Source of the DNA: Sorghum bicolor
Lineage: Eukaryota; Streptophyta; Magnoliopsida; Poales; Poaceae
Assembly (NCBI RefSeq): GCF_000003195.3
Contig: NC_012876.2
Location: 65,218,407-65,282,406, forward strand
Length of the DNA: 64,000 bases
Direction of reading: 5' to 3'
Shown: one piece after another, positions 10,924 through 23,813 of the stretch
How positions within the stretch are numbered: position 1 is the first letter of the stretch
Layout of the letters: each line of letters opens with the position of its first letter
Program-made: the position numbers and the translations under genes
The notes under the pieces: generated by a model
The model's database searches: none
What the model was told of the DNA's origin: nothing
The model's input: only the letters and a program-made list of their open reading frames with translations

Positions 10924-13900
10924 CTACAAATTCCTTATTACTCTTGTATTGCCATACGAACAATGATGTATTTCAGAAATTCCACCGGATTTGGTGGCCA
11001 AGTGCATTATGATCAGTGTTCAGAATATGTCTGCGGAGACTCATCTGAATCCGAATCCGGCCCATTTAAGTATGAGGATAGCTCTCTAAATGGATACTCA
11101 TAGTTCTTCTCTAGTGTAAGTTCTTCTCTGGTGTAACTAGATGAACTAAAAACCGCGGATATACATTTAGAACATTATCCCATCTTTAGGCCCGTTGCCC
11201 TTCTCTGTGTCATCCTGATACCTCGTTATCATTACCTATGTATAATTAAGCCTGTATATATAGAGTATAAAAATTTTACCGTCAACTCGGGGCACATGTC
11301 CCCGGCGTACGTACAATTAAACCGGAGATCAAGGTCAAGGCGACACGAAGTGCATTCTTTTCGTCGCCGCGCGTTCCGTGAGGTCAGGTAGCTGGGATCC
11401 AGTAGACTCACTGACTGACTGAAGCTGCTGCCAGTGTTACTTACCTAAGCAGCGAGTGGATTACCAACCTGCTCTAATACAAGTCATCACTGCGTTACTG
11501 TGTCCAAAAAAAATATAATAGCAGGGCAAGAAGACGGCAGAAGAAAGCTGACAAGGCCTGTCACGCCAATGCAACATGGTTGTTTATTGGTTTGGTTACT
11601 TTGAAATCAATCACAGGAACAACTCTCTCCTCTCTTTTTTTCTTCGCCTCTGTTAACAGTCCAGATTGATGCACTGATTGAACATTATACTATATACATG
11701 CATCAGAGCCTGTCATTTTGGCATGGATGTGTGACAACTGACATTGTTAGTTCTTCTTTCTCATAATAAACAAAAAAGATCGCCTGCATAAAACGAGGTC
11801 ATTACTTCATGTCCAGTGTCAATGTCACAAAAGATTGCAATCGGAAAGATCCAGCAATGTGGGCAGCAGCAGCACCCCTACCTGAAGTCAACCACCGCGT
11901 TCCACCTTCTGAATTGTCCAAGTCCGGCCCATAACAACATGACAAGGAGAGATGCTTTTGATTAAAGGAGGAAAATGCTGTCCTCTAGTAGTCTCTGCAT
12001 GCACCCTCTGCAAACAAACAGTAGAATTTCATGCTCCTGCATGCTCTATTTATTATATATCTCACAGAAAATCTCACATTTCTGGACACAATCCAAGATG
12101 CCCGTTCTTAATTACTCAGGAGAACTCAACCACCGTTTGTATCTGCTATGTTTGCCAAATTCTCTAGTTTTTTTTTTTCAATCAAAATGTTGTTCTCTTG
12201 CATCAAACCGAACCCCACTCATCAGTGTGTGTGTCAGTGATCCCTTGTTTATCTTTGAGTGAAGAACCTGCATACATGCATGCATGATTAAATTTGGAGG
12301 GCGTTGAGGTTTTACACATTACTAATACTCAAATGGATCGGAGGAATGAATTAAAGCAAAGATTCTCTGTCACCGCCGGCCTTAATTTCTCTTTTGCAGA
12401 CAAGCACAAACTGCTGGCAATCCTTTCCAGCAGCTGCAGTTGTTGCAGCATGATCGGAAACCCAAACCTGCAAGGATGGCAGTTGAGGTGAGCTCGATTG
12501 CTACAGTACTTTATTAACACCATATATGCATGTGGATTAATTAAGCTGCTGGTGACATAAGAATCTTGAACAAGTAGTCGCACATTACCTGCCTGCTAAA
12601 GTTATCTTTTGATGGGTAGCCCATCAAACAAGGAAGCTTCACCAGGCAGGCAATCAGATACAGAGATATCAGCGTGAAGCCAGTGGCAGCATGCACACTA
12701 ACATCTCATTTGGTTAATATAATGCTTGATGATAGGCTCTAGCTAGCTAGCACACTGTGATTTCTGTGTTTTTCCTATGTCCTTAGCTTGTTGCCGACAG
12801 CAAATGATGCAAGTTTAGGACAGCACACAGGAACAGCCTTGCAAAAAGGAAGAGCAGAGGAGAAAAGACTTGCACTATTGACTTGTTTAGTGTCTGATCA
12901 TGCCATCCTGCTTCTAGCTTAGCTTGGTCCTGTCCTTTGTGGGTTTAGTTGGCTCAATTAGCCTTTTCATAAACTACCAAAAATATGTGGTTTAGACTTT
13001 AGACCCACTAAACTTCAAGGCACGCACCTTTCTACCTAATATAAGATGAACACTAGCTTATCCCATGTAAATTCAAGTACTGAACCTGAACATCCCACGT
13101 ATAAACTTGCACAAACTTTTTTTTAGGATGGTGCAAAGCACGTCTTTCATTAAGCAGAAGAGCAGTTTTCGAATTGGATTGTATTTATGGTCTTGTTTCG
13201 CAAATGATAAAAGCATGATGATATGCTTACTTGATTTTCATCTTGCCATGTTAAATGCTTTGGATCGCGCTCTGCTCTCTTATAGTTCCTGCCTTTTTAT
13301 CAGACACACCACAGGGCAGTTCTAAGTTCTAACCAATCTAGTTTCCATACGAATAAGAAGAAGAACAACCCTGGGTCCTACTATAGGATACGTAGGTTAT
13401 GTTAGAATTAGTCTTGTTTCTCGAGTGGAAGTGAGAGGTTTGTGCCTGTTCACATGCATATGTAAATCTAGGAATCATGTGCTAGCTGCTCCAAGAGTCA
13501 AGTGCAGTAGTAGTAGATCAAGGTTAACGTGAACACTAGAAAGTATATGATTGTGCGAGCTAGTCACTCTAGCATCGAACCAACAACACGGTTGATTATT
13601 GGTTTCTTTTTTTAGAATGGCAAATGTATAGTAGGTGATTAAGAAGCAAAGTAACCCTGCTACTAGAGGAAGGGAGGATATTCAGAGACAGGCAGAGCGG
13701 CCGTCTCTGGCAAATGGTCACTATTAATGGTAAAAAAAAAGTTTCTTTGAACATTAAAACCTAGGACCATGTAACACTTCTCTACCACTAAACTACAGTC
13801 TCATTTGTGAGTATATATAGATAGCTATTATAACCATTTTGTAATTTTGTATTGAATATTTCAACCCCTAAAATTGCATGCTATAGCTATAGCTCTACTC

Positions 13901-14498
13901 ACACAGTGCAAGGTTCATGTGGTTATCCTTTTCTTTTAAGTATATGTAAATGAGTCCCGGTGTGTGTGGGTACACATTCTGTTCAAGCATGTAACACAAC
14001 GACATTATATATTATATAGATTCAATGTATCAACTCCGGAATATCAAATTATTATTAGTTTCATTACGACCAGACTGAGCATATGCTACGACGAAAGTCT
14101 GAAACTTCCATACATTTGAACAAGTAGGACTGAGTGCAAGCAGCCTAATGTGACGTCATGGATTATGTGGTATATGCATAAAGGCAAGTCTTCTCTCGAT
14201 CATGCATTTTGTCAGATTAAGAAAGAGCATCATGGAGTAGAACACACCTACAGCCTTTTATAATGAGCTCCAGATCGAGATCTCTGCAAATCTTCCATGA
14301 TCGAGCTCCAAACAACTTGCTGCGGCTGCGCCACTGTTCTTGATGCCTAGCTAGCAGTAGCAGGTGAAGATGGTATGTAGTAGACTAGAGATAGAGAATA
14401 TATACTACCCTAGTATGTGCTTAACTAGGTCAAAGATTTACATACCATGCATTTATATATGTTGTTGGTTAGGACTATACGTGTTAGAATATGTGTAA
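9803..14498. other. intergenic; GC-rich island at about 10.0-10.8 kb, no gene supported
   Basis: The stretch 10000-10830 is GC-rich and stays open in several frames on both strands (up to about 250 codons), but none shows a known domain, a consistent start or a splice structure. From 10888 to 10920 there is an (AT)n run. The rest, to 14498, is AT-rich with no supported gene. A promoter or CpG-rich regulatory region for a gene I failed to see remains possible. Confidence 0.4.
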
Positions 14499-14766
14499 TA
14501 GCACTCACAATTCAGAAACTATCGTGGTTTCTATAGATATTAATTGCAGTGCCATCTAAGCATTTTACTGATGTGGCAAGAGAGTTATTGAAGAGAGAGA
14601 GCAAAAATCATAGAAACTGGGTCTAAGTTATAAACCATATCTACACAAAATCCAAGACATGAAGTGATATGGTTAGCTAAGAATGGAGAGAGAATGAATG
14701 TGATTGGATAAAAAGATATTCTATAGAAACTATCCATACATGTAGTTTCTAGCATTGGGAGTGACC
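14499..14766. mobile_element. MITE, probably Tourist-like, TAA flanks
   Basis: Imperfect inverted ends: the left reads TAGCACTCACAATTCAGAAACTA, and the right is TAGTTTCTAGCATTGGGAGTGACC. Both sides are flanked by TAA. The 3-bp TAA duplication suggests PIF/Harbinger affiliation. The element is AT-rich and non-coding. Confidence 0.55.
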
Positions 14767-15413
14767 TAAGATGTATATACCTGGAAACATGTTGGTTAAT
14801 TATCAGCAGCTGTTAAATTAAATGTTCACATGACAAATATATATTTGTTTGCAGCAACATGTCGATGCTTTAGCCTTCTTAATTAAGCCCATGAGGTGTA
14901 CGATATATGCTGCCGTATATACGGGTCTCTACACTAGGTGGCAGCATGACGTACGTATAGCGAGGAGTTCCTGACAACTGTGCCGTATAATCTTCGACTC
15001 TTGTCTACAGATAAGTAAAGCCAATATATTTATATATGTAGGGCTGTTTAGTTTACATCGTGTACTAGACAGCTATGGACTTTGTGAGTGCGGTTTTCCT
15101 GACCATTGTCGCGTAACAGTGGTACATTTACGTTATGTGTTCAAATTATTGTTTTTTTCTTAATTATTTGGTCAACAGATATACAAGACCCCTTTGTACG
15201 GACAAGTTGCATGCATGGTCGTCTGACTTTCACTGTTCATCGGGTCTCCGTGGCCGGTGCTTGTTCATATGCATTGACATTACGCTATTGATCCTAGTTA
15301 GTTGACCAACTAGACATCTGTAATCTGTGAGCAAAAAATGCACTTCCCCTTAATAGACAGGACTAGGTATTATTAATTAGGCTGACAAATATGCATGCAT
15401 GGTTCCCTTTTAA

Positions 15414-15592
15414 GGGCATATTTGGCACAACTTACTTGTTTAGCTTCTGTCTTCTAGGCTAAATCTAGCTAGAGGAACTCAACCAAATATTTTTTTTAAC
15501 AGAGAATATTATATACTAATTTCATAAATTGATTTTTTGAAATAGATTAGAGGGCTGGGGAGCTAAAATAAGTAGTTTGTTCTTATGCGCCC
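15414..15592. mobile_element. short MITE with GGGC ends and TAA flanks
   Basis: The left end is GGGCATATTTGGCACAACTT, the right end AAGTAGTTTGTTCTTATGCGCCC, and TAA lies on both sides (15411-15413, 15593-15595). The ends match over GGGC.CAT and then diverge. Length 179 bp, no coding capacity. Tourist-like by its duplication type. Confidence 0.5.
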
Positions 15593-16225
15593 TAACGTAG
15601 AGAATGACGTTTACATATATAGAGTTTATCCTAGAGAAATACTTTTAGCAACAGAATCATCGCTTTTTGAGGAGAATCAAGAGCCAGGGGTTTTGCATTT
15701 GAGTAATTTATCAAAAAGCTTCAAAAGAGGTATCCAACGGTTTTGCATTTGGAGTTTGCAATTTGGACAATTTGGCAAATGAGGGAGCAAACTTGGCAAA
15801 AATGCCAAGTTGTGGATGGCTTTGCAAACCCAATCGCGCGAGGAAAGCGCGCGCGCCTGGAGACCTTCCATTTTTATCATTTGCCAAGTCCAAATGTCAA
15901 TTCCCTTGGAGATGACCTATTTTTATCCTTTGCATTTTGTTATGGGAGTTTGCAAATAACAACAAATGTCAAGTCAATTTGCCAAAGCCTTTGGAGATGC
16001 TAATAAGTTGGCATTAGGTAATCACATTGGGTCAACAAGATTTAGAGCATTTACAAGGCATGTTTGGACTGTTAGATGATAGAAATAGTGGGAAGTAACC
16101 TGCAGGGGAAGAGTAGAAAGTGTGTAGGAACAAATGTCACAAATATAAGAGGATTCTTCTTTTCTCTAACTGAAACTTCAGTTATTACAGATCTTTTTGA
16201 AAAAAAGATTGTATATAGTATATTA

Positions 16226-16232
16226 TTAAGGC

Positions 16233-16268
<36 letters not shown>
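16226..16268. repeat. (AAT)n microsatellite
   Basis: About 14 uninterrupted AAT units in AT-rich intergenic DNA. No coding context. Confidence 0.9.
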
Positions 16269-16269
<1 letters not shown>

Positions 16270-16952
16270 TGTGTCATGGTTCAGATGATAAAAAAAAATC
16301 AACAATGTGCCGGGAAAGAGACTTGTGCATGCGAGAAGATGAAAAGATGCAACAAGAGGAAGTCGTCAATTGAGGGCACCTTTAGGCTTTATTAGGGGGT
16401 TAGAGGGAGGGTGGGACAGGTGATCCGAAGAAAACTATCTTAATCATGTGTGTTTTGCGTACATGCATGGGCGTCCAACCAAAGCATTATATTTCATATG
16501 CATGCATGCACGGAGAGGCAGAAAAATGCATAATGCTTGGATTTGACGGGAGCTGCTCGTTGCCTGTTGACCTTGGATTAGAAGTCAGTAGTTAGCAGTG
16601 TATCGTCGGTCCACCTCCATATACAGCTCTCTCATACCAAGCAAGACGAAGACAGCCCAAGAAAGCCGTTTAGTTGTTCCTTCACCTTGACTCAAAGGCA
16701 GCATCCCAGCTGATAGCACAAAGTCCAAGCCACTACGTGACAACTCTGCATGAACTCCGCCAATCATTTTATTATTCTGCTGGGTCTGTGTGTAGAATGC
16801 GAATTTGTCATCTACTAGTATTGCACCACCTAACCAGTACCAGTAGTACCTATACCAGTACCAGGACCATGCACGCAAGCTCTATATATATTATATATTT
16901 TGCTTCTGAATTCTGGCAGTGGCATACACATATGAATAATCATACGTGTATA

Positions 16953-17278
16953 TTTTCCTTCGTTACAAAATAAATTAATTTTCAGAGTTGTTCTGAGTTA
17001 AAATTTTATAATTAAATTTAATTGTTTTATAAAAATAGCACTAATATTTAATTTTGACACCAGAGATTACCTATAAACTATATGTTTGTAGTATACTTAC
17101 TGGGTATAATAGTATGCACTACAAAATAACTAGATACACTATAAAATATATATTTTTATAGTATACTTATTTAGTGTCGCAGAGTTCGATACTTTTTTAT
17201 ACAAAGTTAATCAAATTTAAATAATTTAACTTAGAACGATTCTAAAAACCAAATTATTTTTAATTTGGAGGGAAAGAG
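16953..17278. mobile_element. Stowaway-like MITE, diverged
   Basis: The left part (TTTCCTTCGTTACAAAATAA ... GTTCTGAGTTAAA) corresponds to the reverse complement of the right part (TTTAACTTAGAAC ... TAATTTGGAGGGAAAGAG), and TA lies at each side. The TTCCTTCGTTACAAAATAA end resembles the Stowaway consensus. About 326 bp, non-coding. Confidence 0.5.
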
Positions 17279-17282
17279 TATG

Positions 17283-18660
17283 CTATACCGTCGTAATATT
17301 TTGTACTAATGATTGTCTAGGAGGCCCAATAACCATAGCATTTTTATTGTATTATGTTTAGAAAACATATCCTCCAAATTTCAGTCGCTTGGAATTTGGA
17401 GCATGATGGTCAGTCAACGGCTAGTTACAATTGTGAGCTCCGTGGTTTGGTATGGGTGTGCTCTCACTCCCTCCACTGCTGAATTTGTATTGATATGTAT
17501 GTTTATACACTTCCAATACGAATCTAGTGGTGGAGAGAGTGAGAGACCACATGCCCTCAAGAGCATATTTAACTTTACCTTTAGTATTAGGGTTGGTTTG
17601 AGGGATCACTTCTTCACCAAGTCATATGAGAGCGCTTAATGGACTGGCGATGGGACGCCACTAGAGAAAGGGAGCTCAAAATGAACTGGTTAGGGGTATG
17701 GACGACAACGATGATGGACCTAGCGATGATGTGTGTCTAGTTATTAGGATCAATTTCCACGGCTGGGTGCATGCGTTTGCTTTTTATTAAATTTATCTGA
17801 CGATTTAACTATTCGTGGATGACAATATGTAGTGACTCAATATTTGTCAATCTGTAGATATGTCAGTTCAATCTCTCTAAGTTGCTCATAGTGACAATGT
17901 ATTCATAGAGGTGAGTATAAGTATCTACGTATACATTGTGTTTTGAAAAAAAAAATATACAAAAAAGGCATTGGGTAAAAAAAACAACAGTTCAGATCGG
18001 TTACCCGAGAAAAGACATGATTTAAGCCAACTGACCTAGAGCCGCCCATAGAAAAAAGTGTATTTTTGAGATGATCAATTATACTGTAATTAAACAGTTC
18101 GTTGTTGCGGAGAGGCAGGTGCGAATGAACCTAGGCTTACTTGTTTCATTGGAACAAGTGAAAATTCTGTGTACTATGATTATAAACTTGGTTGTAGTCT
18201 TGTAGAGTACTATTGTAGGTATAGCAGAAGGGCATAGAATTGAAGCTTTGTTGCTTGTGTATTATGGACACAACTACTGTACTAGTAGTAGTATTACTTT
18301 TTCTGCCGGTACTTGCTCATAACTGTCTGGATTTTATATATATATCTAAAAAACCGTGTGGATTTTGGAGCAAGCAGTCAGCATGGACAAGTAGAGCTAG
18401 GTATATATTAATCATATTGTATTGTATTATAGCTAGGTCTCATCAGTTTCTTTCAGCACGACAAGAACCATGCTATACTCTCCTTGCGTGCGTAGACTGA
18501 CAAGCAAGTCTCGTCTTAATTAATTTCTCTGTCTCGATCTTGTGCACATACATACACAAACGGTCACAGTGCAGCAGGACACACCAGCTCAGCACGTTCG
18601 TTCGCATGGTGAAGGCAAACCCATGACGATCGAGACACGCAGCGCAGGCCACACACACGG
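17283..18660. other. intergenic upstream of the MYB gene
   Basis: No gene supported. The right part, next to the MYB gene, is the likely distal promoter; it contains several TAGCTAGC and GATCGATC palindromes, which are common in grass promoters and cannot be assigned to a factor here. Confidence 0.45.
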
Positions 18661-18716
18661 CTAGTACTAGATAGATAGACGATAAAAGTCGCTGCAGGCA
18701 GCCGCCGGCCGGCCAG

Positions 18717-18724
18717 TATATAAG
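18717..18724 (+). promoter_or_regulatory. TATA box of the MYB gene
   Basis: TATATAAG, in a GC-rich context, 211 bases before the MYB start codon. A start some 30 bases downstream would give a leader of roughly 170-180 bases. No other TATA-like site is as well placed. Confidence 0.6.
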
Positions 18725-18927
18725 CAGCAGGCTGCCCCGTAGCCACCACCTGCTCTGCTCGAGGTCGATCGAGGCCGGCCGGCCGGTTCATCAGTTGGTG
18801 CCGCTGGTGTCAAGCTGCTAGCTAGCCTTGAGAAGGCGCGAGCCTAGCTAGCTATCCGGTGGTTGCTATCGATCGATCGATCGAGATCGGGCCGGTGCAG
18901 TGCCAGAGCCGGCTCCGGCGGGCGGCC

Positions 18928-20064
18928 ATGGGGAGGTCTCCTTGCTGCGACGAGAATGGCCTCAAGAAGGGGCCCTGGACTCAAGAGGAAGATGAGAAGC
19001 TGCTGCACTACATCCAGAAGAACGGACATGGCAGCTGGAGGACCCTGCCCAGGCTGGCCGGTACAGTACACGAATCCATTAATCCCCTTCTCATGCATCC
19101 CTGTCCCTGCTATCATATATATATATATATATATGATAGCAGTCAATCAGATGATCGATCATAGATTCATAGAGCTAGCTAGCGATGCAATTGAACAATG
19201 ATCCTATGGCATGGCATGGCAGGTCTGAACAGGTGCGGCAAGAGCTGCCGGCTGCGTTGGACCAACTACCTGCGTCCGGACATCAAGCGTGGCAAGTTCT
19301 CGCAGGAGGAGGAGCAGACCATCCTGCACCTGCACTCCGTCCTGGGCAACAAGTGGTCCGCCATCGCCACCCACCTCCCCGGCCGCACCGACAACGAGAT
19401 CAAAAACTTCTGGAACACCCACCTCAAGAAGCGCCTCATCCAGATGGGCTTCGACCCCATGACGCACCGCCCGCGCACCGACTTCTTCGCCGCGCTGCCG
19501 CAGCTCATCGCGCTCGCCGCACTCCGCCAACACCTCCAGCTCGGCGACCAGCAGCAGGCCGCCAAGCTCCAGTACCTGCAGTCCCTCCTCCAGTCCGCGG
19601 CCACCACCATCTCCTCCTCCGACACCGAGGCGCCGGCTCTCGGTCTCGGCGCCATCTGCTGCTCACCGCCGCAACTGACGACCACGCCGCTTGACAGTTG
19701 TACTGCCCCGGTGTCGTCGTCTCTATTACCGTGCACGTTCCCCGAGGCGGCGCCGCCCGTCAGCAGCGAAGAAGATGAAGCCAATAACCACCAGCAGCAG
19801 CAAACAGCAGGCCTCAGCAGCAGCTATGGCGGCCTCGGCAGCGCTGATGACGTGTTCGCGTGCCACGGTGGCAGCTCATCGTCATCGCTGCCGCCCCTGA
19901 CCGACCTCTCCGACGCGCACGCGGGCAGCCTGCTGCAGGTGGACGGCAGCATGCGCAGCGCCACCGCGTCGTCCAGCTTCGGTGGCGGCTCCAGCTGCAG
20001 CCCGCTCCCTTGGCCGGAGTTGTTCTTCCCCGACGACGACCCTTTCATCACTGATTTCCTATGA
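18928..20064 (+). CDS. R2R3-MYB transcription factor, MYB39/53/92/93-like
   Basis: Two exons, 18928-19060 and 19223-20064, join in frame to 324 residues. The R2 repeat carries Trp at 17, 37 and 57; R3 starts with the usual Phe at 70 in place of Trp, followed by Trp 89 and 108. The start MGRSPCCDE and the [20 protein letters not shown] block are textbook R2R3-MYB. After R3 comes [20 protein letters not shown], the conserved extension of the subgroup that includes Arabidopsis MYB39, 53, 92 and 93, regulators linked to suberin and root endodermis or lateral root development. The C-terminal half is Ser/Ala/Gln-rich and ends in an acidic [10 protein letters not shown], a plausible activation region. 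The bHLH-interaction signature is absent from R3. Intron 1 is at the usual family position; the usual second intron within R3 is missing. Family assignment is firm; the exact orthologue is not. Confidence 0.93.
19110..19142. repeat. (AT)n palindrome in the MYB intron
   Basis: GCTATCAT, then an (AT)n run, then ATGATAGC: a perfect inverted repeat of about 33 bases within the single MYB intron. Probably a length-variable microsatellite able to form a small hairpin in the pre-mRNA. Confidence 0.8.
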
Positions 20065-21163
20065 CATATATCACTGCGCGCATTATCATACTATACATAT
20101 ATTTGCTTGTGCAAGCATATACAATATACGCTGATCTACTTCCTCTGAATTTTGTAAGCTTTGCCTACACACATATATACATATATGTATACATACGTGC
20201 ATGCCTTTCAGTACATATATGGAGTACTAGCTGTGCCGGCTGTGCTCCATATGATATTCTGATAGCATGACACATTAATTCAAACATCAGAGTATATAAT
20301 TAAACAGAGACGAGGAGTGTCAAGTGTTCATGCCATGAGAATAATACACATATATATACTGCAGTGCTCATATATTGTGACTTTGTAATACTGATGATAC
20401 ATGAAACAAAAATACCAAAAGGATCTTTCGCTGCATTTTCCGATCGAATTCATGTAAATGCATTGCATATTATGTGAATGCATATATGCAATGAATCCAT
20501 GGCTTTTCTCCTTTATTCTGCTGACCTTTAATAATTATTAGCATGATATTGACCAGAACAGTTGGAAAGTGTGTAGAGGTCGAGTAGTCTGCTGTCTTGG
20601 GCTTTTGTTGGCGACCAAACCTCCCCTAACCCTGAGACTCGCGCTAGCTCTCATGTCGTTCTTCACACAAACACAAACGTTGCTGTGTCAAAATGCGTGC
20701 AATGTCAAAAAAAAGGGGGGGCTTTAAATTGAAAAAGAACCGTGCAAAATAAAAAAAAACGTGTTGTGATCGACCCTTCTCCGTTTTTCCTGGTGAGCAG
20801 GTACGAGTTGATTCACTCAGTCACTCACTGACGCTACGTACAAGATCGATCGTGCCGGCTGCCGGCCGGCCTCTTGTATTACTATTACTGATGATGAAGA
20901 AATTAAACTTCACAGTTTCACACTGCCGGCCGGTTATATGCATGGCCTCGACGACGACAATGACAACTGAGGTGATCGTCGAGCAACAACGGCCGGGAGT
21001 GAAGGAGAAAGCAGCCCGGCCGGCCGTGCATGCAACGGAAGGTGGAGTTGGTCGCGGTTGCTTATTGCTAGCTAGGGACGTTTTAGAAAGCTCATCACGT
21101 CGCATGCACTGTGAAAGAGATGCACGAGCTGAGACTCATCGTGCAGTAGTGCAGTGGAGGACC
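20065..21163. other. MYB 3' flank and intergenic DNA
   Basis: The first several hundred bases, rich in ATATAT, probably contain the MYB 3' untranslated region; no single poly-A signal stands out. No gene is supported in the rest. Confidence 0.45.
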
Positions 21164-21166
21164 TTA

Positions 21167-21563
21167 GAGCAACTCTAACACTACCCTAAACTTCACTTGG
21201 CAAATCTTGGATTTTGCCAAGTGTAAAGCTCAAATGCCAAGTGAAAAAAAGAGGCTTCTCCAACAGTTAGCTATTTTTTTGGCAAATTTGGACTATCTTG
21301 TGATTCCTGAAAAAATCAGAGAGACTTTTATGCAAAAGTTGCAATCTATTTAAGGCATGCGTGCATGCTGAATGTGTGGGTCCCACCGCGTAGGCAGGAT
21401 GCCAAGCGCTCCCAACGCTCCTAAATTTGAGCCAGTTGGCCCTCTTTTTGTCAATCATCCTATTTTGCCAAGTGCATATAGGGTAGTGTTGGAGGAGCTT
21501 TTTCCATGTTTTGCCAAAAATTAGGATTTGTCAAGTGCATATAGGGTAGTGTTGGAGTTGCTC
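21167..21563. mobile_element. Tourist/Harbinger-type MITE with TTA duplication
   Basis: The inverted ends read GAGCAACTCTAACACTACCCTA (left) and, reverse complemented, GAGCAACTCCAACACTACCCTA (right), with TTA on both sides (21164-21166, 21564-21566). A second partial copy of the right end (GTGCATATAGGGTAGTGTTGGAGGAGC at about 21472-21498) lies just inside, so the right end is internally duplicated. Non-coding, 397 bp. Confidence 0.8.
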
Positions 21564-21939
21564 TTACAACAAAAAAAAAACAAGGGGTGGGGCTCAATTT
21601 GCATGCACTACCTGCTGACTTTGAGTCCATGGTCGTTATGTGGATTTGCATGAGTTGAGGATATGTTTCGATCATATATATGATTTTGAGGAAATCTAGA
21701 GTTCCCCATTCCTATGGAAACAGGGGTGGAGAAAAGCCTAGGTCATGGCCCTAGATGTTGGACCATGTTTTCTATATTGTAACTCATTACTCTAAAGAGG
21801 TGCAGTCCCTATAGCAAAAATCGGCCTACGGAGTGGCCCCCATGTTGTGTGTTGGTCTAGCTTTGATACTCTTTTTTTTAAAAAAAATCGAGGGGGTGCT
21901 GATTTCATTGATGAAGTGGTCGTTGAGACTGAATATTAC

Positions 21940-22540
21940 AAAGACGACATGAATCACATTCTTATATGTTAGTTTACATTGTGTTCACTAAAATAGCACA
22001 CCAAACATTAGCGATTTCCTGTTCCTTCTTTGGCAAGTGGCCTCTCCATAAGTTAGCCTCTGATTTGCATGCCATAAGTGCCTCTTGACTCTTGTAATGT
22101 CAACCGATCATTTTTCGGAAGACGATGCTATTCTCTCTTCCGGATATGGCAACAACACAGTAGAATGAAGGTATGTAAGCGTGCTCCTGGAATATGTGTT
22201 GGGGCCTCGATCTCCTGCAGCTTATCAACCTGCCATGTCAGATCAGTAGTGATCTAGATGGCGTCCCAGAATTCATTTGCAGTAGAGCAACCGAAGATAA
22301 GATGTGCAGGTGTCTCCTTCGCTCCATGGCAAACCTCCACTCAGTGTTCTCCACAATTCTTTTATTTGCCAGATTAGTCTTGCATTGTACTCTCCCTTTG
22401 CGACAGCAGCCATGCAAAGAATTGAACCTAGGCGTAACCTTGCTCTTCCAAATGAACTTGGCCCACACATCTTGTCCTGATTCATTGAAAAGAAACTGTT
22501 TAGGCGCGTTTAGAGCACGGGAATGTTCAGTTCCATTCTA
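21940..22540 (-). pseudogene. LINE reverse-transcriptase C-terminal remnant (zf-RVT region)
   Basis: On the minus strand, in two registers joined by a frameshift, the sequence reads VWAKFIWKSKVTPRFNS, then KGRVQCKTNLANKRIVENTE, then CHGAKETPAHLIFGC followed by FWDAI. This is the zinc-binding region (zf-RVT) found at the end of plant non-LTR retrotransposon reverse transcriptases. Stops and frameshifts show it is dead. An A/T-rich junction near 21868-21885 (poly-T, read as poly-A on the minus strand) may be the 3' end of the insertion. The 5' part of the element is absent or unrecognisable. Confidence 0.62.
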
Positions 22541-22599
22541 GAGGAAAATGGTACAAGCCACTTGTATTTCTGGCTCTTCCTCTCTCTCAAGGCCCTAAC

Positions 22600-23400
22600 A
22601 CTCTTGCATCTCTCTAGTCTACACCCATTCGTTATGGAATGTTGAGTGAATTGTTTGAGCGACAAATCAACAATAGTGCATGCATGGTCTTTGCTTTACA
22701 AAATCCCCCTTGCTCCCATCTACTCCTCACATTCATCACAGTAGATGGTTGATGTTCATTAGTTCCACGAAAAGTAAAGAGATCTCCCAAAAAAAACATG
22801 TGATTTAGTAGACCATGTGTACCTAAAGCAATGAGATGAAACAAATCCTCTCCACTAGAGAAGTAAAAAGCTTATATTATGTCAGACACCATGGTGTCCT
22901 ATATTTGTCAGGTGCTTTGGCCTATTTTACAGCGATGGCATCAGTGGTAACAATCAGATGGAGCAAATGATCATCATTCTTATGGACACTTCACTACATG
23001 CCACAAAATTATGTCCTCTTCCTTTAGTGGATCTCTGGTAAGGTTTAGTGTCTCCAACTTTTTGTTGTGGTGTTGAAAGACGTTGCTTGGAATGAGCCCG
23101 CAACCGATTTTGTTTTAATGGTTTCTAGATCACACCATCAGCAAAGAGTAGTAGTAATTACAATCTTAAAATCTTTTGTGTGATGATGGTTTTTGCAGGT
23201 GATCCCTTCTCGTACTACCTATACATTACAGTCAACGTGGTCTAGCGTGTGTTGAGTTACTAAAGACAAGAAGAATGTCTAAGAATATTTTTTTTAGTTT
23301 TTGTATGTGTAGTGTATTTTTTTCAAGTCGTATATCAACGGTGGCTACTTCTATCCTTGATAAAAAAAAAAGGAGGATGAGTTGAGTGTCTTTTTTTTAT
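22600..23400. other. intergenic upstream of the SR-protein gene
   Basis: No gene supported. Parts at 22630-22850 may be more of the decayed LINE but show no clear domain. From about 23430 the sequence becomes GC-rich and passes into the promoter and leader of the next gene. Confidence 0.4.
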
Positions 23401-23813
23401 ATTATATATTTTTTTATTAGAAAAGAAAAATCTGTGCGACCGACCGTGCCCCATTCCTTGCGCGGCAAAATTTTGGCGCGTCGCTGCGCCGCCAAAGCGG
23501 AGGACACGGGCCTTCCATTGCAGTCCAGGCCATTTCCTTCCCACGGCTCCCCAGATGGGCCTGAACTGAACAGGCCTCGGCGCAACAACGGCCTTGCTTC
23601 CCGCGCGACCTGCACCTGCCGCAGTGCTGCGCGAGCGCAAGCAGCAGCTAGCGGATAAGCAGCTCTGCCTCTTTCTTGCTTTGCTTTCCTGAGCCCACCA
23701 CCTACTCCCACTCCCTCGCATCCACCCGGCTCTCCCCCGCCTCCGCCCCCGCGGGGGACCGATAAACCCTAGGCCCCGCCGCCGTCGGAGGCGGCGCCGC
23801 AGGAGGACACGCG

